Assembly: GCA_937958815.1 (NCBI GenBank)
Contig: CALGMR010000005.1
Span: 62,001-126,000, forward strand
From: an uncultured Rhizobiaceae group bacterium
GTDB lineage: Bacteria; Pseudomonadota; Alphaproteobacteria; Rhizobiales; Rhizobiaceae
Reading direction: 5' to 3'
DNA length: 64,000 nt
How positions within the stretch are numbered: position 1 is the first letter of the stretch; every line of letters starts with the position of its first letter. Below the pieces are notes generated by a model. That model had not been told where the DNA came from and did not search any database. It was given only the letters and a program-made list of their open reading frames with translations. Both the position numbers and the translations under genes were made by a program. Positions 11,494-22,265 of this stretch are shown one piece after another.

Positions 11494-12522
11494 TTATGCC
11501 TCCACCGGAATGAGTATGTCTGTATAAAGCTCGCTTGGGTCTGGTTCCGGATCGCTTTGCGCAAAGTCTGCAGCTTCAGCTACAACCGCCCGAATTTCTT
11601 TGTCGATTGCTTTCAATTCCTCTTCAGACGCCCATTTGTTTTGTTCGATACGCTGTTTGACCCGTTCAATTGGATCGTTTTCTGCACGCATTTTTTGTAC
11701 TTCGTCTTTTGAGCGATACTTAGCGGGGTCAGACATGGAATGGCCGCGATAACGGTATGTCTGCATGTCCAAGATGATTGGGCCTTTGCCAGAGCGGCAC
11801 CAGTCTGCGGCCAATTCACCGGCAGCTTGTACGGCACGCACGTCCATACCGTCCACTTCAATGCCTGGAATATTGAATGAGCAACCACGACGGGAGAAAT
11901 CAGTTAGTGCTGAAGAGCGTTGAACCGAAGTGCCCATCGCGTAGCGGTTGTTCTCGATAATGTAGATAACGGGCAAATCCCAAAGCTTTGCCATATTAAA
12001 GCTTTCATACACTTGCCCTTGGTTCGATGCGCCATCACCAAAATAAGTGCAGCAAACGTTTCCGTTCTCAGTGTATTTGTTGTTGAACGCCAAACCCGTT
12101 CCCAGAGACACTTGGGCGCCCACGATGCCATGGCCGCCATAGAAATTTTTCTCTTTGGAGAACATATGCATGGAACCGCCCTTGCCGCGCGAATAACCGC
12201 CTTGGCGACCTGTAAGTTCAGCCATAATGCCTTTCGGGTCCATATCACAGGCGAGCATGTGTCCGTGGTCTCGATAGGCAGTGATCAACTGATCGCCCTC
12301 AATCAGAGCAGACTGCATGCCCGTCACAACAGCTTCTTGCCCGATGTAAAGGTGACAAAACCCGCCTATGAACCCCATTCCGTAGAGTTGCCCCGCCTTT
12401 TCTTCAAAACGGCGGATCAAGAGCATGTCGCGGTATGCTGCAAGTTCTTGTTCTTTTGTAAACTCAACTGGATCTGGAGTTTTGGGATGAGCGGGTTTCT
12501 TGGTTGTCTTCGCTTTTGCCAC
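11494..12522 (-). CDS. pdhA: Pyruvate dehydrogenase E1 component, alpha subunit
   Basis: Alpha chain of E1, which binds thiamine diphosphate. 342 residues. Seen: DMLLIRRFEEKAGQLYGMG near the N-terminus, the ThDP motif GDGASNQGQ...ENNRYAMGTS, and the conserved loop YRGHSMSDPAKYR that contacts E2 and carries the phosphorylation sites in mitochondrial relatives. The start is a GTG preceded by GGTGG; the Lys-rich leader (AKAKTTKKPAH) is usual in rhizobia. First gene of the operon. The 186 bases upstream (12523-12708) are AT-rich and would hold the promoter; I can find no firm boxes there apart from an inverted repeat. Confidence 0.97.
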   Translation of the reverse strand: MAKAKTTKKPAHPKTPDPVEFTKEQELAAYRDMLLIRRFEEKAGQLYGMGFIGGFCHLYIGQEAVVTGMQSALIEGDQLITAYRDHGHMLACDMDPKGIMAELTGRQGGYSRGKGGSMHMFSKEKNFYGGHGIVGAQVSLGTGLAFNNKYTENGNVCCTYFGDGASNQGQVYESFNMAKLWDLPVIYIIENNRYAMGTSVQRSSALTDFSRRGCSFNIPGIEVDGMDVRAVQAAGELAADWCRSGKGPIILDMQTYRYRGHSMSDPAKYRSKDEVQKMRAENDPIERVKQRIEQNKWASEEELKAIDKEIRAVVAEAADFAQSDPEPDPSELYTDILIPVEA

Positions 12523-12676
12523 GATGCCACCTTATGAACGAATTGCCGAACGCGCAGAGCAGGATGATTCACTGACCGTGCACCTTAATGGCTACAATAC
12601 TGTTTGAAGCGTATAAAACAATCCTCAAAACGCATAGCTGATATGCATTCAATCGATTGATAATAATATGGAATTT

Positions 12677-12705
12677 GTCGATTAACTTATATTCAGTTAA
12701 TTGAC
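12677..12705. repeat. AT-rich inverted repeat between the ftsB-like gene and pdhA
   Basis: Eleven-base arms GTCGATTAACT and AGTTAATTGAC, complementary apart from one G-T pair, separated by seven bases. It sits directly after the ftsB-like stop and upstream of pdhA. There is no T-run on either side, so a Rho-independent terminator is not supported. It could be a protein-binding palindrome or a weak RNA hairpin. Confidence 0.45.
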
Positions 12706-12708
12706 GAT

Positions 12709-13020
12709 TTAGTCCAGAAGCAAAACGACTTCGTCTTCGCGCGCCATATTCAGTTGTGAGCGCACATATTGATCGACCATGTCTTTTTCCATGGTGCCAT
12801 CATTGAGCATTGCCACTCTGGCTTCCAGTTGATTGCGGACAGCGGTGCGCTCTTCGAGTTTCTTTTCCAGTTCAGCCATGCGCAACTCCATCGCCAAATG
12901 AGCGCGGATGCCATATTGCCCGTTAAATGCGTGAAAACCGAAATAGCCGAGGATCATCATCGTCGCTAAAGGAGCGATGAAGCGGGTAAGTGACCGTTTT
13001 TTGCGTCTGCGTACTGCCAT
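12709..13020 (-). CDS. FtsB/DivIC-like septum formation initiator protein
   Basis: 103 residues: a basic N-terminus (MAVRRRKKRSLTRF), one membrane helix (about 15-32), then a coiled coil (MRMAELEKKLEERTAVRNQLEARV region) ending in EDEVVLLLD. This is the layout of the FtsB/DivIC family, bitopic periplasmic coiled-coil proteins that bridge FtsL and FtsQ at the division site. The position between eno and pdhA is the standard site of this gene in rhizobia. About 80 bases separate it from eno; an inverted repeat lies in that gap. Confidence 0.9.
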   Translation of the reverse strand: MAVRRRKKRSLTRFIAPLATMMILGYFGFHAFNGQYGIRAHLAMELRMAELEKKLEERTAVRNQLEARVAMLNDGTMEKDMVDQYVRSQLNMAREDEVVLLLD

Positions 13021-13047
13021 AAAAGCACAATGGCGGATTCGCGGTTA

Positions 13048-13076
13048 ACGGAAGGTTACAAATTGCACCCTTCCGT
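13048..13076. repeat. Perfect inverted repeat between eno and the ftsB-like gene
   Basis: Eight-base perfect arms ACGGAAGG and CCTTCCGT around a 13-base spacer, within the 79-base gap between the eno stop and the ftsB-like start. As RNA from the minus strand it would form a stable hairpin about 30 bases before the ftsB-like start codon. No U-tract follows, so it may be an attenuator, a processing site or a protein-binding site rather than a simple terminator. Confidence 0.5.
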
Positions 13077-13099
13077 CAGTTTAAGCGTTTTTATGGCTG

Positions 13100-14416
<1,317 letters not shown>

Positions 14417-14476
14417 TTAGTGTAGGTCGCGCAACAATTGAACCGTTGAGCGCATAAAAGTCTCAATTTTTTAAGT

Positions 14477-15388
14477 TTATTGAGCAGTGGCCGGAATCAT
14501 GGGCGCACCAATCGTTTCCGTTTTGATGCGATAGAGGGTGCTGGACGCGGTAATATACAACCAATCGCGATCTGGACCGCCGAAGCAAAAGTTGGTCGAC
14601 TTCTCCGGCATATCAATTGTGCCAACAATCTCTCCCAGAGGGTTGATGATCAAAATGCCCTTCCATCCATTGCAAATGATATAGCCATTGTCGGCCATTT
14701 TCATGCCGTCGGGAACGTAAATTCCGTCTTTGCCGATGTCACAGAAAAGCGTGTCATTGGTCAGCATTCCTTCTTTGGTGATATCGAACTTGCGTATGCA
14801 AGGATCACCTCTGCTGTCGTTCACATAAAGCTGGCTTTGATTGAGTGATAGGCACAAGCCATTTGGTTGGACAAAGTCATCGACGACAACGGTGAGCGTT
14901 CCATCTGGGTCAAGACGAAAAACGCCCATGAAATCCAGTTCTTGATCGCGCAGGATGCCAAGGGGTTCTTGAATTCGACCGAAAGAAGGGTCTGTGAACC
15001 AAATGCGCCCTTGATTGTCGCACACCACATCATTGGGGCTGTTCAACTCTTTGCCTTGGTAATGGCTTGCAAGAACTGAGATCAATTTTCCATTGTGATC
15101 ATGACGTGTGACTTGCGAACTTGCGTGCTCACAAGTGATGACGCGACCCTGTTGATCGAAACAATTGCCATTTGCTTGATTGGTTGGCTTTCGAAAAACC
15201 TCCAAACCACTGGCTTCCGACCACTTAAATTGGGTGCTTTCGGCAATATCAGAAAACATAATCCAATGTTCGGTTGGATGCCAGATAGGCCCTTCCGTAA
15301 ATGTGAAACCAGATTCGACTTTTTCCAGCTTGGCATCTTTGCTGAACACGTTTGCGCAGTCTTCACTCAAGAACCGAATGTCTGACAT
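14477..15388 (-). CDS. SMP-30/gluconolactonase family protein
   Basis: 303-residue six-bladed beta-propeller of the SMP-30/gluconolaconase/LRE family, Ca2+-dependent lactone hydrolases. Family hallmarks seen: FTEGPIWHP (metal-binding Glu), NGNCFDQQGRVITCEH, ELNSPNDVVCDNQGRIWFTDPSFG (metal-binding Asn), QPNGLCLSLNQSQLYVNDS (metal-binding Asn/Asp) and YVPDGMKMADNGYI. No signal peptide, so cytoplasmic. The substrate is probably a sugar lactone, but the family is broad and this is inference. The start lies 3 bases downstream of the mfd stop, so it may be read from the mfd transcript. Confidence 0.88.
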   Translation of the reverse strand: MSDIRFLSEDCANVFSKDAKLEKVESGFTFTEGPIWHPTEHWIMFSDIAESTQFKWSEASGLEVFRKPTNQANGNCFDQQGRVITCEHASSQVTRHDHNGKLISVLASHYQGKELNSPNDVVCDNQGRIWFTDPSFGRIQEPLGILRDQELDFMGVFRLDPDGTLTVVVDDFVQPNGLCLSLNQSQLYVNDSRGDPCIRKFDITKEGMLTNDTLFCDIGKDGIYVPDGMKMADNGYIICNGWKGILIINPLGEIVGTIDMPEKSTNFCFGGPDRDWLYITASSTLYRIKTETIGAPMIPATAQ

Positions 15389-15391
15389 TTT

Positions 15392-18300
15392 CTAGTCCAC
15401 CATTTTTGCAAGCTGGGTTGTGATGACAGCAGCACCGCGCAGGCGCTTGTCGGGTGTGGGATAGTCTCTTTGTAGAACGATTGATTGATCTGGTCTAATT
15501 TTGGCAAGACTGCCCTGCTCTCCAATCCAAGTAATCAATTTTGCAGGTTCAGCAAATTGTTGGTTTCTGAATTGAATGACGACGCCCTTTGGCCCCGCAT
15601 CTAGTTTTGCAATATTGGCTTTGCGGCACAGAGCTTTGACGAACACAATCTTCAACAGGTGTTCAACCTCTTCAGGCAATGGCCCGAAACGGTCGATCAT
15701 TTCAGCTCCAAAGGCGTCAATGTCTTGCGCTGTTTCAAGGTCAGCAAGTCTGCGATAGAGACTCATGCGCAATGTGAGATCTGGAACATAACTTTCCGGG
15801 ATCATCACTGTTGCGCCAACCGTGATTTGTGGCGACCAGCGATCATCCATTTCAGCCACGCCGCCGTCTTTCAGTTCAGCCACGGCTTCTTCCAACATTT
15901 GTTGGTACAGCTCGTAGCCCACCTCACGCACATGGCCAGATTGCTCTTCGCCCAATATGTTTCCTGATCCACGAATATCGAGATCGTGGCTGGCCAGTTG
16001 GAAGCCTGCGCCAAGTGTATCGAGAGATTGCAGCACTTTCAGTCGGCGTTCCGCGGTTGGCGTAAGTATTTTGGATGGCGAGACGGTCATCAATGCATAT
16101 GCGCGGGTTTTCGAACGTCCCACACGTCCGCGCATTTGATACAACTGCGCCAAACCAAACATATCAGCGCGATGGACGATCATCGTGTTGGCTGTTGGAA
16201 TGTCCAAACCGCTTTCTACAATCGTTGTGGACAGCAAAACGTCATACTGGCCTTCATAGAAAGCGTTCATCACGTCTTCCAACTCACTTGGCGACATTTG
16301 CCCGTGCGCCACAGCAACTTTCAATTCTGGCACTTGTTCGGCCAAGAATTCTTGTCTGCCGCGCAAATCGGACAGGCGTGGAACCACATAGAAACTTTGC
16401 CCACCGCGATAGCGCTCACGCAGCAAGGCTTCGCGCACAACGAGACCATCAAACGGCAGAACGAATGTGCGCACAGCCAAGCGGTCAACAGGTGCTGTGG
16501 TGATAAGCGACAATTCGCGAACACCCGTCAGAGCCAACTGCAATGTTCTTGGAATAGGTGTGGCTGAAAGTGTCAGCACGTGCACATCGGTCTTTAGCTC
16601 TTTCAGACGTTCTTTGTGCTTCACGCCGAAGCGTTGTTCTTCATCGATAACCAGCATGCCGAGACGCTTGAACTCTACCGAGTTGCCCAAAAGCGCATGG
16701 GTGCCAACGACGATATCAACGGAGCCATCTTTGATGCCCTGTTTGGCTTCGTTCAGTGCTTTTCCGCCCACCAAACGAGACGCATGGGCAATATTGATCG
16801 GGAGACCATGGAAACGTTCTGAAAATGTCTTGAAGTGTTGCCGCGCCAGCAATGTGGTTGGCACGACAACAGCCACCTGTTTGCCGGCCATAGCGGTGAG
16901 ATAGGCTGCACGAAGGGCCACTTCTGTTTTGCCAAATCCCACATCGCCACAAACCAAACGGTCCATCGGTTTGCCGGATGCAAGATCACTGAACACCGCA
17001 TCAATAGCATTCAGTTGATCTTCTGTCTCTTCGTAAGGGAAACGGGCCGCAAACTCATCGTAGACACCGTCAGGCAGCGATACAGGTTCTGCGGTTTGCA
17101 GTTGGCGGGCGGCAGCAATGGCAATCAACTGCCCCGCCATTTCCAGAATTTGTTTCTTGAGCTTGGCTTTGCGCGCTTGCCAGTTGGCACCGCCTAAGCG
17201 ATCGAGCATGACTTCGGTGTCGCTGTTGCCGTAGCGCGACAGCAATTCAATATTTTCAACCGGCAAAAACAATTTGTCGTCGTTGTGGTAGTGCAATTCC
17301 AAGCAATCGTGGGGCGCGCCTGCAGCTTCGATGGTCACCAAGCCGTGGAAACGTCCAATGCCGTGCTCCACATGCACCACAATATCGCCAGCGGACAGGC
17401 TTGAGACTTCGGAAAGGAAGTCGGATCCTTTACGAGATCCCTTACGGCGTTTGACCAAACGGTCGCCCATAACATCCTGTTCGCCGATGATTGCGAACTC
17501 GGCATCTTCAAAACCAGATTCAATGCCCAGAACCGCAAGGCCTGTTGTGCCTTGTTTGAGAGCGTCGACTTCATTCCAGTTTTCGATTTTTTTGGAATTA
17601 GTGAGGCCATACTCTTCCAGCACTTGTGTGAGGCGGTCACGTGCCCCGCCTGACCAGGATGCGAAGACAACCTTTTTGCCCTGCCCGCGCAAATCAGCAA
17701 TATGATCGCTGAGCGCCTGAAAAATATTCACTTGCCCGCCACTGCGTTCCGCTGAGAAATTGCGTCCCTGTCGGGCATCCAAATTCAACACCCTTTCACC
17801 TTGTGAAAAGTCTGGTGCTTCAAACGGCGAAATGTGAACCACTGGTGAGAGCGACAACAGTGCATCGACGGCCTGAGTGTTCAAATACATCTGGTCTGGT
17901 GCGACGGGTTTATAAGGTGAGCCACCATCGCGCTCTGCATCCAAGCCGCGTTCTCGTGCTTCATAATGATCTTGAATTTGCGCGGAGCGTTGTTCCAAAG
18001 CTTCATGAACCAAACTGTCCATGAGCACATGTCGGTTTCCAATATAGTCGAAGACACTCTCTAGTTTTTCAAAAAACAATGGCAGCCAGTGTTCCAATCC
18101 CGCGTAACGACGTCCTTCGCTGATTGAGCTGTAAAGCGCATCATCGCGTGTGGCGGCGCCAAATGATTGCAGGTATTTGCTTCTGAAAAGTGCAATGGTT
18201 GCAGGGTCCAGCGTGACTTCGCTCATGGGAGACAGCAGCACCGATTTGAGTTGGCTGGTGGTGCGTTGGGTGTCGGCTTCAAAACTGCGCAGGCTTTCCA

Positions 18301-18901
18301 ACGTGTCGCCAAAGAAGTCCAAACGAACGGGATGTTTTTCACCCGGTGCAAACAAATCCAAAATGCCACCGCGAACCGCAAATTCGCCTGCGTCGCGCAC
18401 TGTAGGCGTTCTTTCAAAGCCGTTGCCAGCCAACCAGTTGACCAGTTCTTCAAGATCAATGCGTTGACCAGGGGCAATCCGCTTGACCTGTTTGGTCATG
18501 AATTCACGCGGTGGCACCATTTGCAAAAGCGCGTTGGGTGTCAGTGTTATTAGGCGCGGCCTATCCGTAGTTTCATTGCGCGCTAATTCGGAAAGCGCGC
18601 TGATGCGCTTAGCCAAAACATCATTGCTTGGCGATACACGATCATAAGGAAGACAGTCCCATGCAGGAATGTTCAGCGTATCTGCCCATGGCGCGAAGAA
18701 AGAAAATGCAGCTTCCAGGTCGCCAGCTTTTTGGTGGTCACGTGCAACAAATACAATATCTCGCCGCTCGCCTTTCTCTGCGATACGAGCCAATGCTTCG
18801 GCCAAGATGCGCGCTTCGTAGCCGTCTGGCACTCCACCCAAACGGATGGGCGTCGGGTCTGACAACCAGCTTAGAAATTGAGAGATTTGTGGGGTGGTCA
18901 T
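15392..18901 (-). CDS. mfd: Transcription-repair coupling factor
   Basis: 1169-residue ATP-dependent translocase that removes RNA polymerase stalled at DNA lesions and recruits UvrA. Domain order: UvrB-like N-terminal region (MVPPREFMTKQVKRIAPG, GEFAVRGGILDLF), the RNA-polymerase-interacting domain (GDIVVHVEHGIGRFHGL), RecG-like helicase domains with Walker A GDVGFGKTE, DEEQRFG box, TLSATPIPRTLQ, and ESGLDIPTANT plus QMRGRVGRS, then the C-terminal autoinhibitory TRCF domain. Length is normal for the family. It sits 9 bases after sdhE, the standard rhizobial pair, divergent from recG. uvrA is in the same window. Confidence 0.98.
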   Translation of the reverse strand: MTTPQISQFLSWLSDPTPIRLGGVPDGYEARILAEALARIAEKGERRDIVFVARDHQKAGDLEAAFSFFAPWADTLNIPAWDCLPYDRVSPSNDVLAKRISALSELARNETTDRPRLITLTPNALLQMVPPREFMTKQVKRIAPGQRIDLEELVNWLAGNGFERTPTVRDAGEFAVRGGILDLFAPGEKHPVRLDFFGDTLESLRSFEADTQRTTSQLKSVLLSPMSEVTLDPATIALFRSKYLQSFGAATRDDALYSSISEGRRYAGLEHWLPLFFEKLESVFDYIGNRHVLMDSLVHEALEQRSAQIQDHYEARERGLDAERDGGSPYKPVAPDQMYLNTQAVDALLSLSPVVHISPFEAPDFSQGERVLNLDARQGRNFSAERSGGQVNIFQALSDHIADLRGQGKKVVFASWSGGARDRLTQVLEEYGLTNSKKIENWNEVDALKQGTTGLAVLGIESGFEDAEFAIIGEQDVMGDRLVKRRKGSRKGSDFLSEVSSLSAGDIVVHVEHGIGRFHGLVTIEAAGAPHDCLELHYHNDDKLFLPVENIELLSRYGNSDTEVMLDRLGGANWQARKAKLKKQILEMAGQLIAIAAARQLQTAEPVSLPDGVYDEFAARFPYEETEDQLNAIDAVFSDLASGKPMDRLVCGDVGFGKTEVALRAAYLTAMAGKQVAVVVPTTLLARQHFKTFSERFHGLPINIAHASRLVGGKALNEAKQGIKDGSVDIVVGTHALLGNSVEFKRLGMLVIDEEQRFGVKHKERLKELKTDVHVLTLSATPIPRTLQLALTGVRELSLITTAPVDRLAVRTFVLPFDGLVVREALLRERYRGGQSFYVVPRLSDLRGRQEFLAEQVPELKVAVAHGQMSPSELEDVMNAFYEGQYDVLLSTTIVESGLDIPTANTMIVHRADMFGLAQLYQMRGRVGRSKTRAYALMTVSPSKILTPTAERRLKVLQSLDTLGAGFQLASHDLDIRGSGNILGEEQSGHVREVGYELYQQMLEEAVAELKDGGVAEMDDRWSPQITVGATVMIPESYVPDLTLRMSLYRRLADLETAQDIDAFGAEMIDRFGPLPEEVEHLLKIVFVKALCRKANIAKLDAGPKGVVIQFRNQQFAEPAKLITWIGEQGSLAKIRPDQSIVLQRDYPTPDKRLRGAAVITTQLAKMVD

Positions 18902-18910
18902 AGACTGGGT

Positions 18911-19192
18911 TTACTTGTCCAAGTGGAACGAGCGGATTTGACGAACAATGGACGTGTTCCAATTATCAGGTACCGGAATTGTGCCAGAAAGCCATTTATA
19001 CATATCTGGATCTGGCACTTGCATCAGTATTTCAAATTCTTGCAGATCGTCCTCCGTCATATCGGCAATGGCTGCATTGGCAAACGTTCCCAAGACATAG
19101 TCCATTTCACGCATACCGCGATGCCATGAGCGAAACAGCAATCGTTTGCGTCTATCATCAAGACCTGCACTGCTTCTCATCGCTTCACTCAA
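18911..19192 (-). CDS. sdhE: FAD assembly factor SdhE
   Basis: 93-residue helical protein of the SdhE/Sdh5 (DUF339) family that promotes covalent attachment of FAD to succinate dehydrogenase SdhA. The family motif RGxxE is seen as HRGMREMD (about residues 24-31), followed by LQEFEILMQVPDPDMYKWLSG, the second conserved block. An alternative ATG four codons downstream (19180) would give a start closer to relatives. It is followed by mfd after 9 bases; the pairing is conserved in rhizobia although the functions are unrelated. Confidence 0.93.
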   Translation of the reverse strand: MSEAMRSSAGLDDRRKRLLFRSWHRGMREMDYVLGTFANAAIADMTEDDLQEFEILMQVPDPDMYKWLSGTIPVPDNWNTSIVRQIRSFHLDK

Positions 19193-19372
19193 TGTCGTAC
19201 TCCATGATCTTTCGCCTGACAGGGGCTCTGTATAAGGTTGTCCATCGGATTTGTCAGTCTATGATTTGAATTATTCGGTTCATATGATGCACTATTTTGC
19301 CACAGCCTAAAGAGCTGGTGGTGATGCAATTACAAACTTGAACACACATGTTCATCTTGGCACTGTAAAACC

Positions 19373-21481
19373 ATGCGACCACCTGTTCTAAACCCACTTT
19401 TTGCACCTATTTCGTCTCTTACGGGCATCGGCCCAAAATTGGCGAAGGCGTTGACGCGCTTATTAAAAGGCAACGAGGAACGGGATGAACCGCGAATTGC
19501 CGATCTTATTTTTCATCTGCCAAGCGGAGTGATTGACCGTCGCAATCGTCCAGAAATCGCAGCAGCTTTGGAAGGTGTGATTGCCACGATCAAAATGCGT
19601 GTAGATCGTCACCAACCGCCCCCACGCGGCAATCAGCGTGTGCCGTATCGGGTGTTCGGTCATGATGACACGGGCGAATTGGGTCTTGTGTTCTTTCGCG
19701 GGCAATCCCAATGGCTTCAAAAACAATTGCCGGAAGGTGAAATTCGATATGTAAGCGGCCGTGTTGAATGGTTCAACGGACGCCCAACTATGGTTCATCC
19801 AGATCATATCGTATCTGAAGCCAATCTGGACGAACTGCCCTTGGTTGAACCCACCTATCCCTTGAGTGCTGGCGTTTCTCTAAAAGTGCTAAACAAGGCG
19901 ATCGCTGGCTCTTTGCAACTGATCCCTGAATTGCCTGAATGGATCGATGGTTCCATTTTGCAAAAGCAAAACTGGAATTCAATGCACCGTGCATTGACGA
20001 ATATTCATCACCCAGAAGATGCATTGGATATTTCGCCCGACAGTGTCGCTTGGCAGCGATTGGCCTATGATGAATTGCTGGCTGGTCAACTGGCTTTGGC
20101 GTTGGTGCGCAGCCGTATGAATAAGAGCGCGGGTAAAGCCTGGCGCGGCGATGGACAAAAACAGAAGGTCATTCTGGAAAGCCTGCCATTTGCTTTAACA
20201 GGCGCACAAAAACGGTCTGTCGCCGAGATACTGAAAGATATGGCCGAACCGGAACGCATGTTGCGTATGCTTCAAGGTGATGTGGGTTCTGGCAAAACAG
20301 CTGTTGCCCTGCTGGCTGCCACAGCCGCTGTGGAAGCTGGTGGGCAAGCTGCCATTATGGCGCCCACCGAAATTCTGGCACGTCAACATTTGGCAACCAT
20401 TGGTCCTCTCGCCAAACGGGCTGGAATGGCCGTCGAGATTCTAACGGGCCGTGAAAAAGGTAAAGTTCGGGAAGACATCTATGCGCGGCTGGCTTCCGGT
20501 GAGATTGACATTCTGGTAGGCACGCATGCGCTCTTTCAAGCAAATGTTGTGTTTAAAAATCTGGCTCTGGGCATTGTAGACGAACAACACCGCTTTGGTG
20601 TGCACCAACGATTAGCTCTCGCATCCAAGGGCGAAGGCGCAGACATTTTGGTGATGACAGCCACCCCAATTCCGCGGACGCTCGTGCTGACGTTTTTTGG
20701 CGATATGGATGTTTCCAAATTGGATGAAAAGCCTGCCAATCGCTTGCCCATCCAAACCAATGCCATTTCTATGGAGCGCCTGGACGAGCTCATTGGTCGC
20801 GTTCAAACGGCTGTCGCCAATGGCGTTAAAGTTTATTGGATCTGTCCTTTGGTGGAAGACAATGACGAACTTCCCGTTACATCGGTCGAGGCGCGGTTTG
20901 CGTCGCTTGAGAAACTTTTAGGTCAAAATGTTGGGCTGGTGCATGGTCGTATGAAAGCGGCGGAAAAAGATGAAGCCATGTTGGACTTTAAAGAAGGTCG
21001 AACCCGTATCCTGGTTGCCACCACTGTGATTGAGGTTGGCGTCGATGTACCTGACGCCACGATTATGGTTATTGAACATGCGGAGCGATTTGGGCTGGCT
21101 CAGTTGCATCAGTTGCGCGGTCGTGTGGGGCGTGGAGATAAAAAATCAACGTGCTTGCTGCTCTACAAATCGCCGCTTGGTGAAGTGGCCGAAGCTCGCA
21201 TTTCCATTATGCGGGAAAGTGAAGACGGTTTTCGCATTGCCGAAGAAGATTTGAAATTGCGTGGCGAGGGTGAAGTTTTGGGCACACGCCAATCCGGCAC
21301 GCCAGGCTTTCAAATTGCGCGCATGGAGCATCATGCAAAACTGCTGGAGATGGCGCGAGATGATGCGATGTTGATCTTGAACAATGATCCAGAACTGACA
21401 ACTAAACGCGGAGAGGCGCTGCGCGCCCTGCTCTACCTGTTCAACAAAGATGAAGCAGTTCGGCTCTTGCGGGCCGGTTAG
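19373..21481 (+). CDS. recG: ATP-dependent DNA helicase RecG
   Basis: 702-residue helicase that remodels stalled replication forks and branch-migrates Holliday junctions. Seen: wedge/OB-fold region (about 60-150), Walker A GDVGSGKTAVALLAA, the motif MAPTEILARQH, DEXH box as DEQHRFGVHQR, TATPIPRTL, and C-terminal TTVIEVGVDVPDAT and QLRGRVGRG. Length is normal. It reads away from sdhE-mfd across a 180-base gap. Its TAG stop overlaps the stop of the convergent DUF502 gene by four bases. Confidence 0.98.
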   Translation: MRPPVLNPLFAPISSLTGIGPKLAKALTRLLKGNEERDEPRIADLIFHLPSGVIDRRNRPEIAAALEGVIATIKMRVDRHQPPPRGNQRVPYRVFGHDDTGELGLVFFRGQSQWLQKQLPEGEIRYVSGRVEWFNGRPTMVHPDHIVSEANLDELPLVEPTYPLSAGVSLKVLNKAIAGSLQLIPELPEWIDGSILQKQNWNSMHRALTNIHHPEDALDISPDSVAWQRLAYDELLAGQLALALVRSRMNKSAGKAWRGDGQKQKVILESLPFALTGAQKRSVAEILKDMAEPERMLRMLQGDVGSGKTAVALLAATAAVEAGGQAAIMAPTEILARQHLATIGPLAKRAGMAVEILTGREKGKVREDIYARLASGEIDILVGTHALFQANVVFKNLALGIVDEQHRFGVHQRLALASKGEGADILVMTATPIPRTLVLTFFGDMDVSKLDEKPANRLPIQTNAISMERLDELIGRVQTAVANGVKVYWICPLVEDNDELPVTSVEARFASLEKLLGQNVGLVHGRMKAAEKDEAMLDFKEGRTRILVATTVIEVGVDVPDATIMVIEHAERFGLAQLHQLRGRVGRGDKKSTCLLLYKSPLGEVAEARISIMRESEDGFRIAEEDLKLRGEGEVLGTRQSGTPGFQIARMEHHAKLLEMARDDAMLILNNDPELTTKRGEALRALLYLFNKDEAVRLLRAG

Positions 21482-22188
21482 CCTTTCTCCAACGCACGTT
21501 TTGCGAGTGCTTTGTCTTTGGCTGCTTTGAATTCCGGTGCAACCAAACCTGCTGAAATCACCAGTTTCGCAGCTTCTTCTACAGACATTTCCAATTCGAT
21601 GACTTCGTCTTTTGGCACAAAAAGCAAAAAGCCTGATGTGGGGTTCGGTGTTGTTGGCAAAAACACGCTCACCGTTTGTCCGGTAATTTTGCCGAGGTTA
21701 TCTTGCACTTCGCCTAATGTGTCGGTGGCGACGAACGCCAAAGCCCAAATTCCCTTGCGCGGATATTCTACGATGACAACGCTTTGGAAACTGTCTGAAT
21801 CTTCTTTGAAAACCGTTTCAAATATCTGCTTGAGCGCCGAATAAATGTTGCGAACAACCGGCATGCGGGACAGCATATATTCGCCATAGGACAGAATAGA
21901 CTTGCCAATGAGGTTGGCTGTCAGGAAGCCGACCATTGTGATGATCACCACAGCAACGATGAGCCCAAATCCGGGAACCGAGAATGGGAGGTACAAATCT
22001 GGATTGTAGACGTCGGGTAGATAAGGCTTCACCCATCCATCAACCCACTGGATCAGGGTCCATGTGAGATAGGCTGTGATTGCCAAAGGCGCACAGATTA
22101 CAAGACCCGTGAAAAAGTAGTTCCTCAGTCGCATGACTGAAGACCGTTTTTTGGGGTGTCCGTCTTCTTGTTTTTCGTTCGTTGCCAC
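21478..22188 (-). CDS. DUF502 family membrane protein
   Basis: 236-residue protein with two N-terminal membrane helices (about 24-44 and 72-95) and a soluble C-terminal region, the DUF502 family found widely in bacteria and plants. Characteristic segments: FTGLVICAPLAITAYLTW, SVPGFGLIV, RNIYSALKQIFETVF, GIWALAFVATDTLG and FLPTTPNPTSGFLLFVP. Function unknown. It starts with GTG. The position between recG and glmS is common in rhizobia; 77 bases separate it from glmS on the same strand. Confidence 0.9.
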   Translation of the reverse strand: MATNEKQEDGHPKKRSSVMRLRNYFFTGLVICAPLAITAYLTWTLIQWVDGWVKPYLPDVYNPDLYLPFSVPGFGLIVAVVIITMVGFLTANLIGKSILSYGEYMLSRMPVVRNIYSALKQIFETVFKEDSDSFQSVVIVEYPRKGIWALAFVATDTLGEVQDNLGKITGQTVSVFLPTTPNPTSGFLLFVPKDEVIELEMSVEEAAKLVISAGLVAPEFKAAKDKALAKRALEKG

Positions 22189-22265
22189 GTGCCAAAGCCT
22201 CTAAGTCGTTCGTTTACGACTAAAGCCCATAGATTGTGTCTATCGCTTGGCAATGCAAGTGAATT

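Noticed and set aside
19340..19353. GAACACACATGTTC palindrome just before recG, similar to a LexA box
   Set aside because: It is an inverted repeat with six-base spacing; the alphaproteobacterial LexA site is a direct repeat GTTC-N7-GTTC, and the Gram-positive type has four-base spacing.
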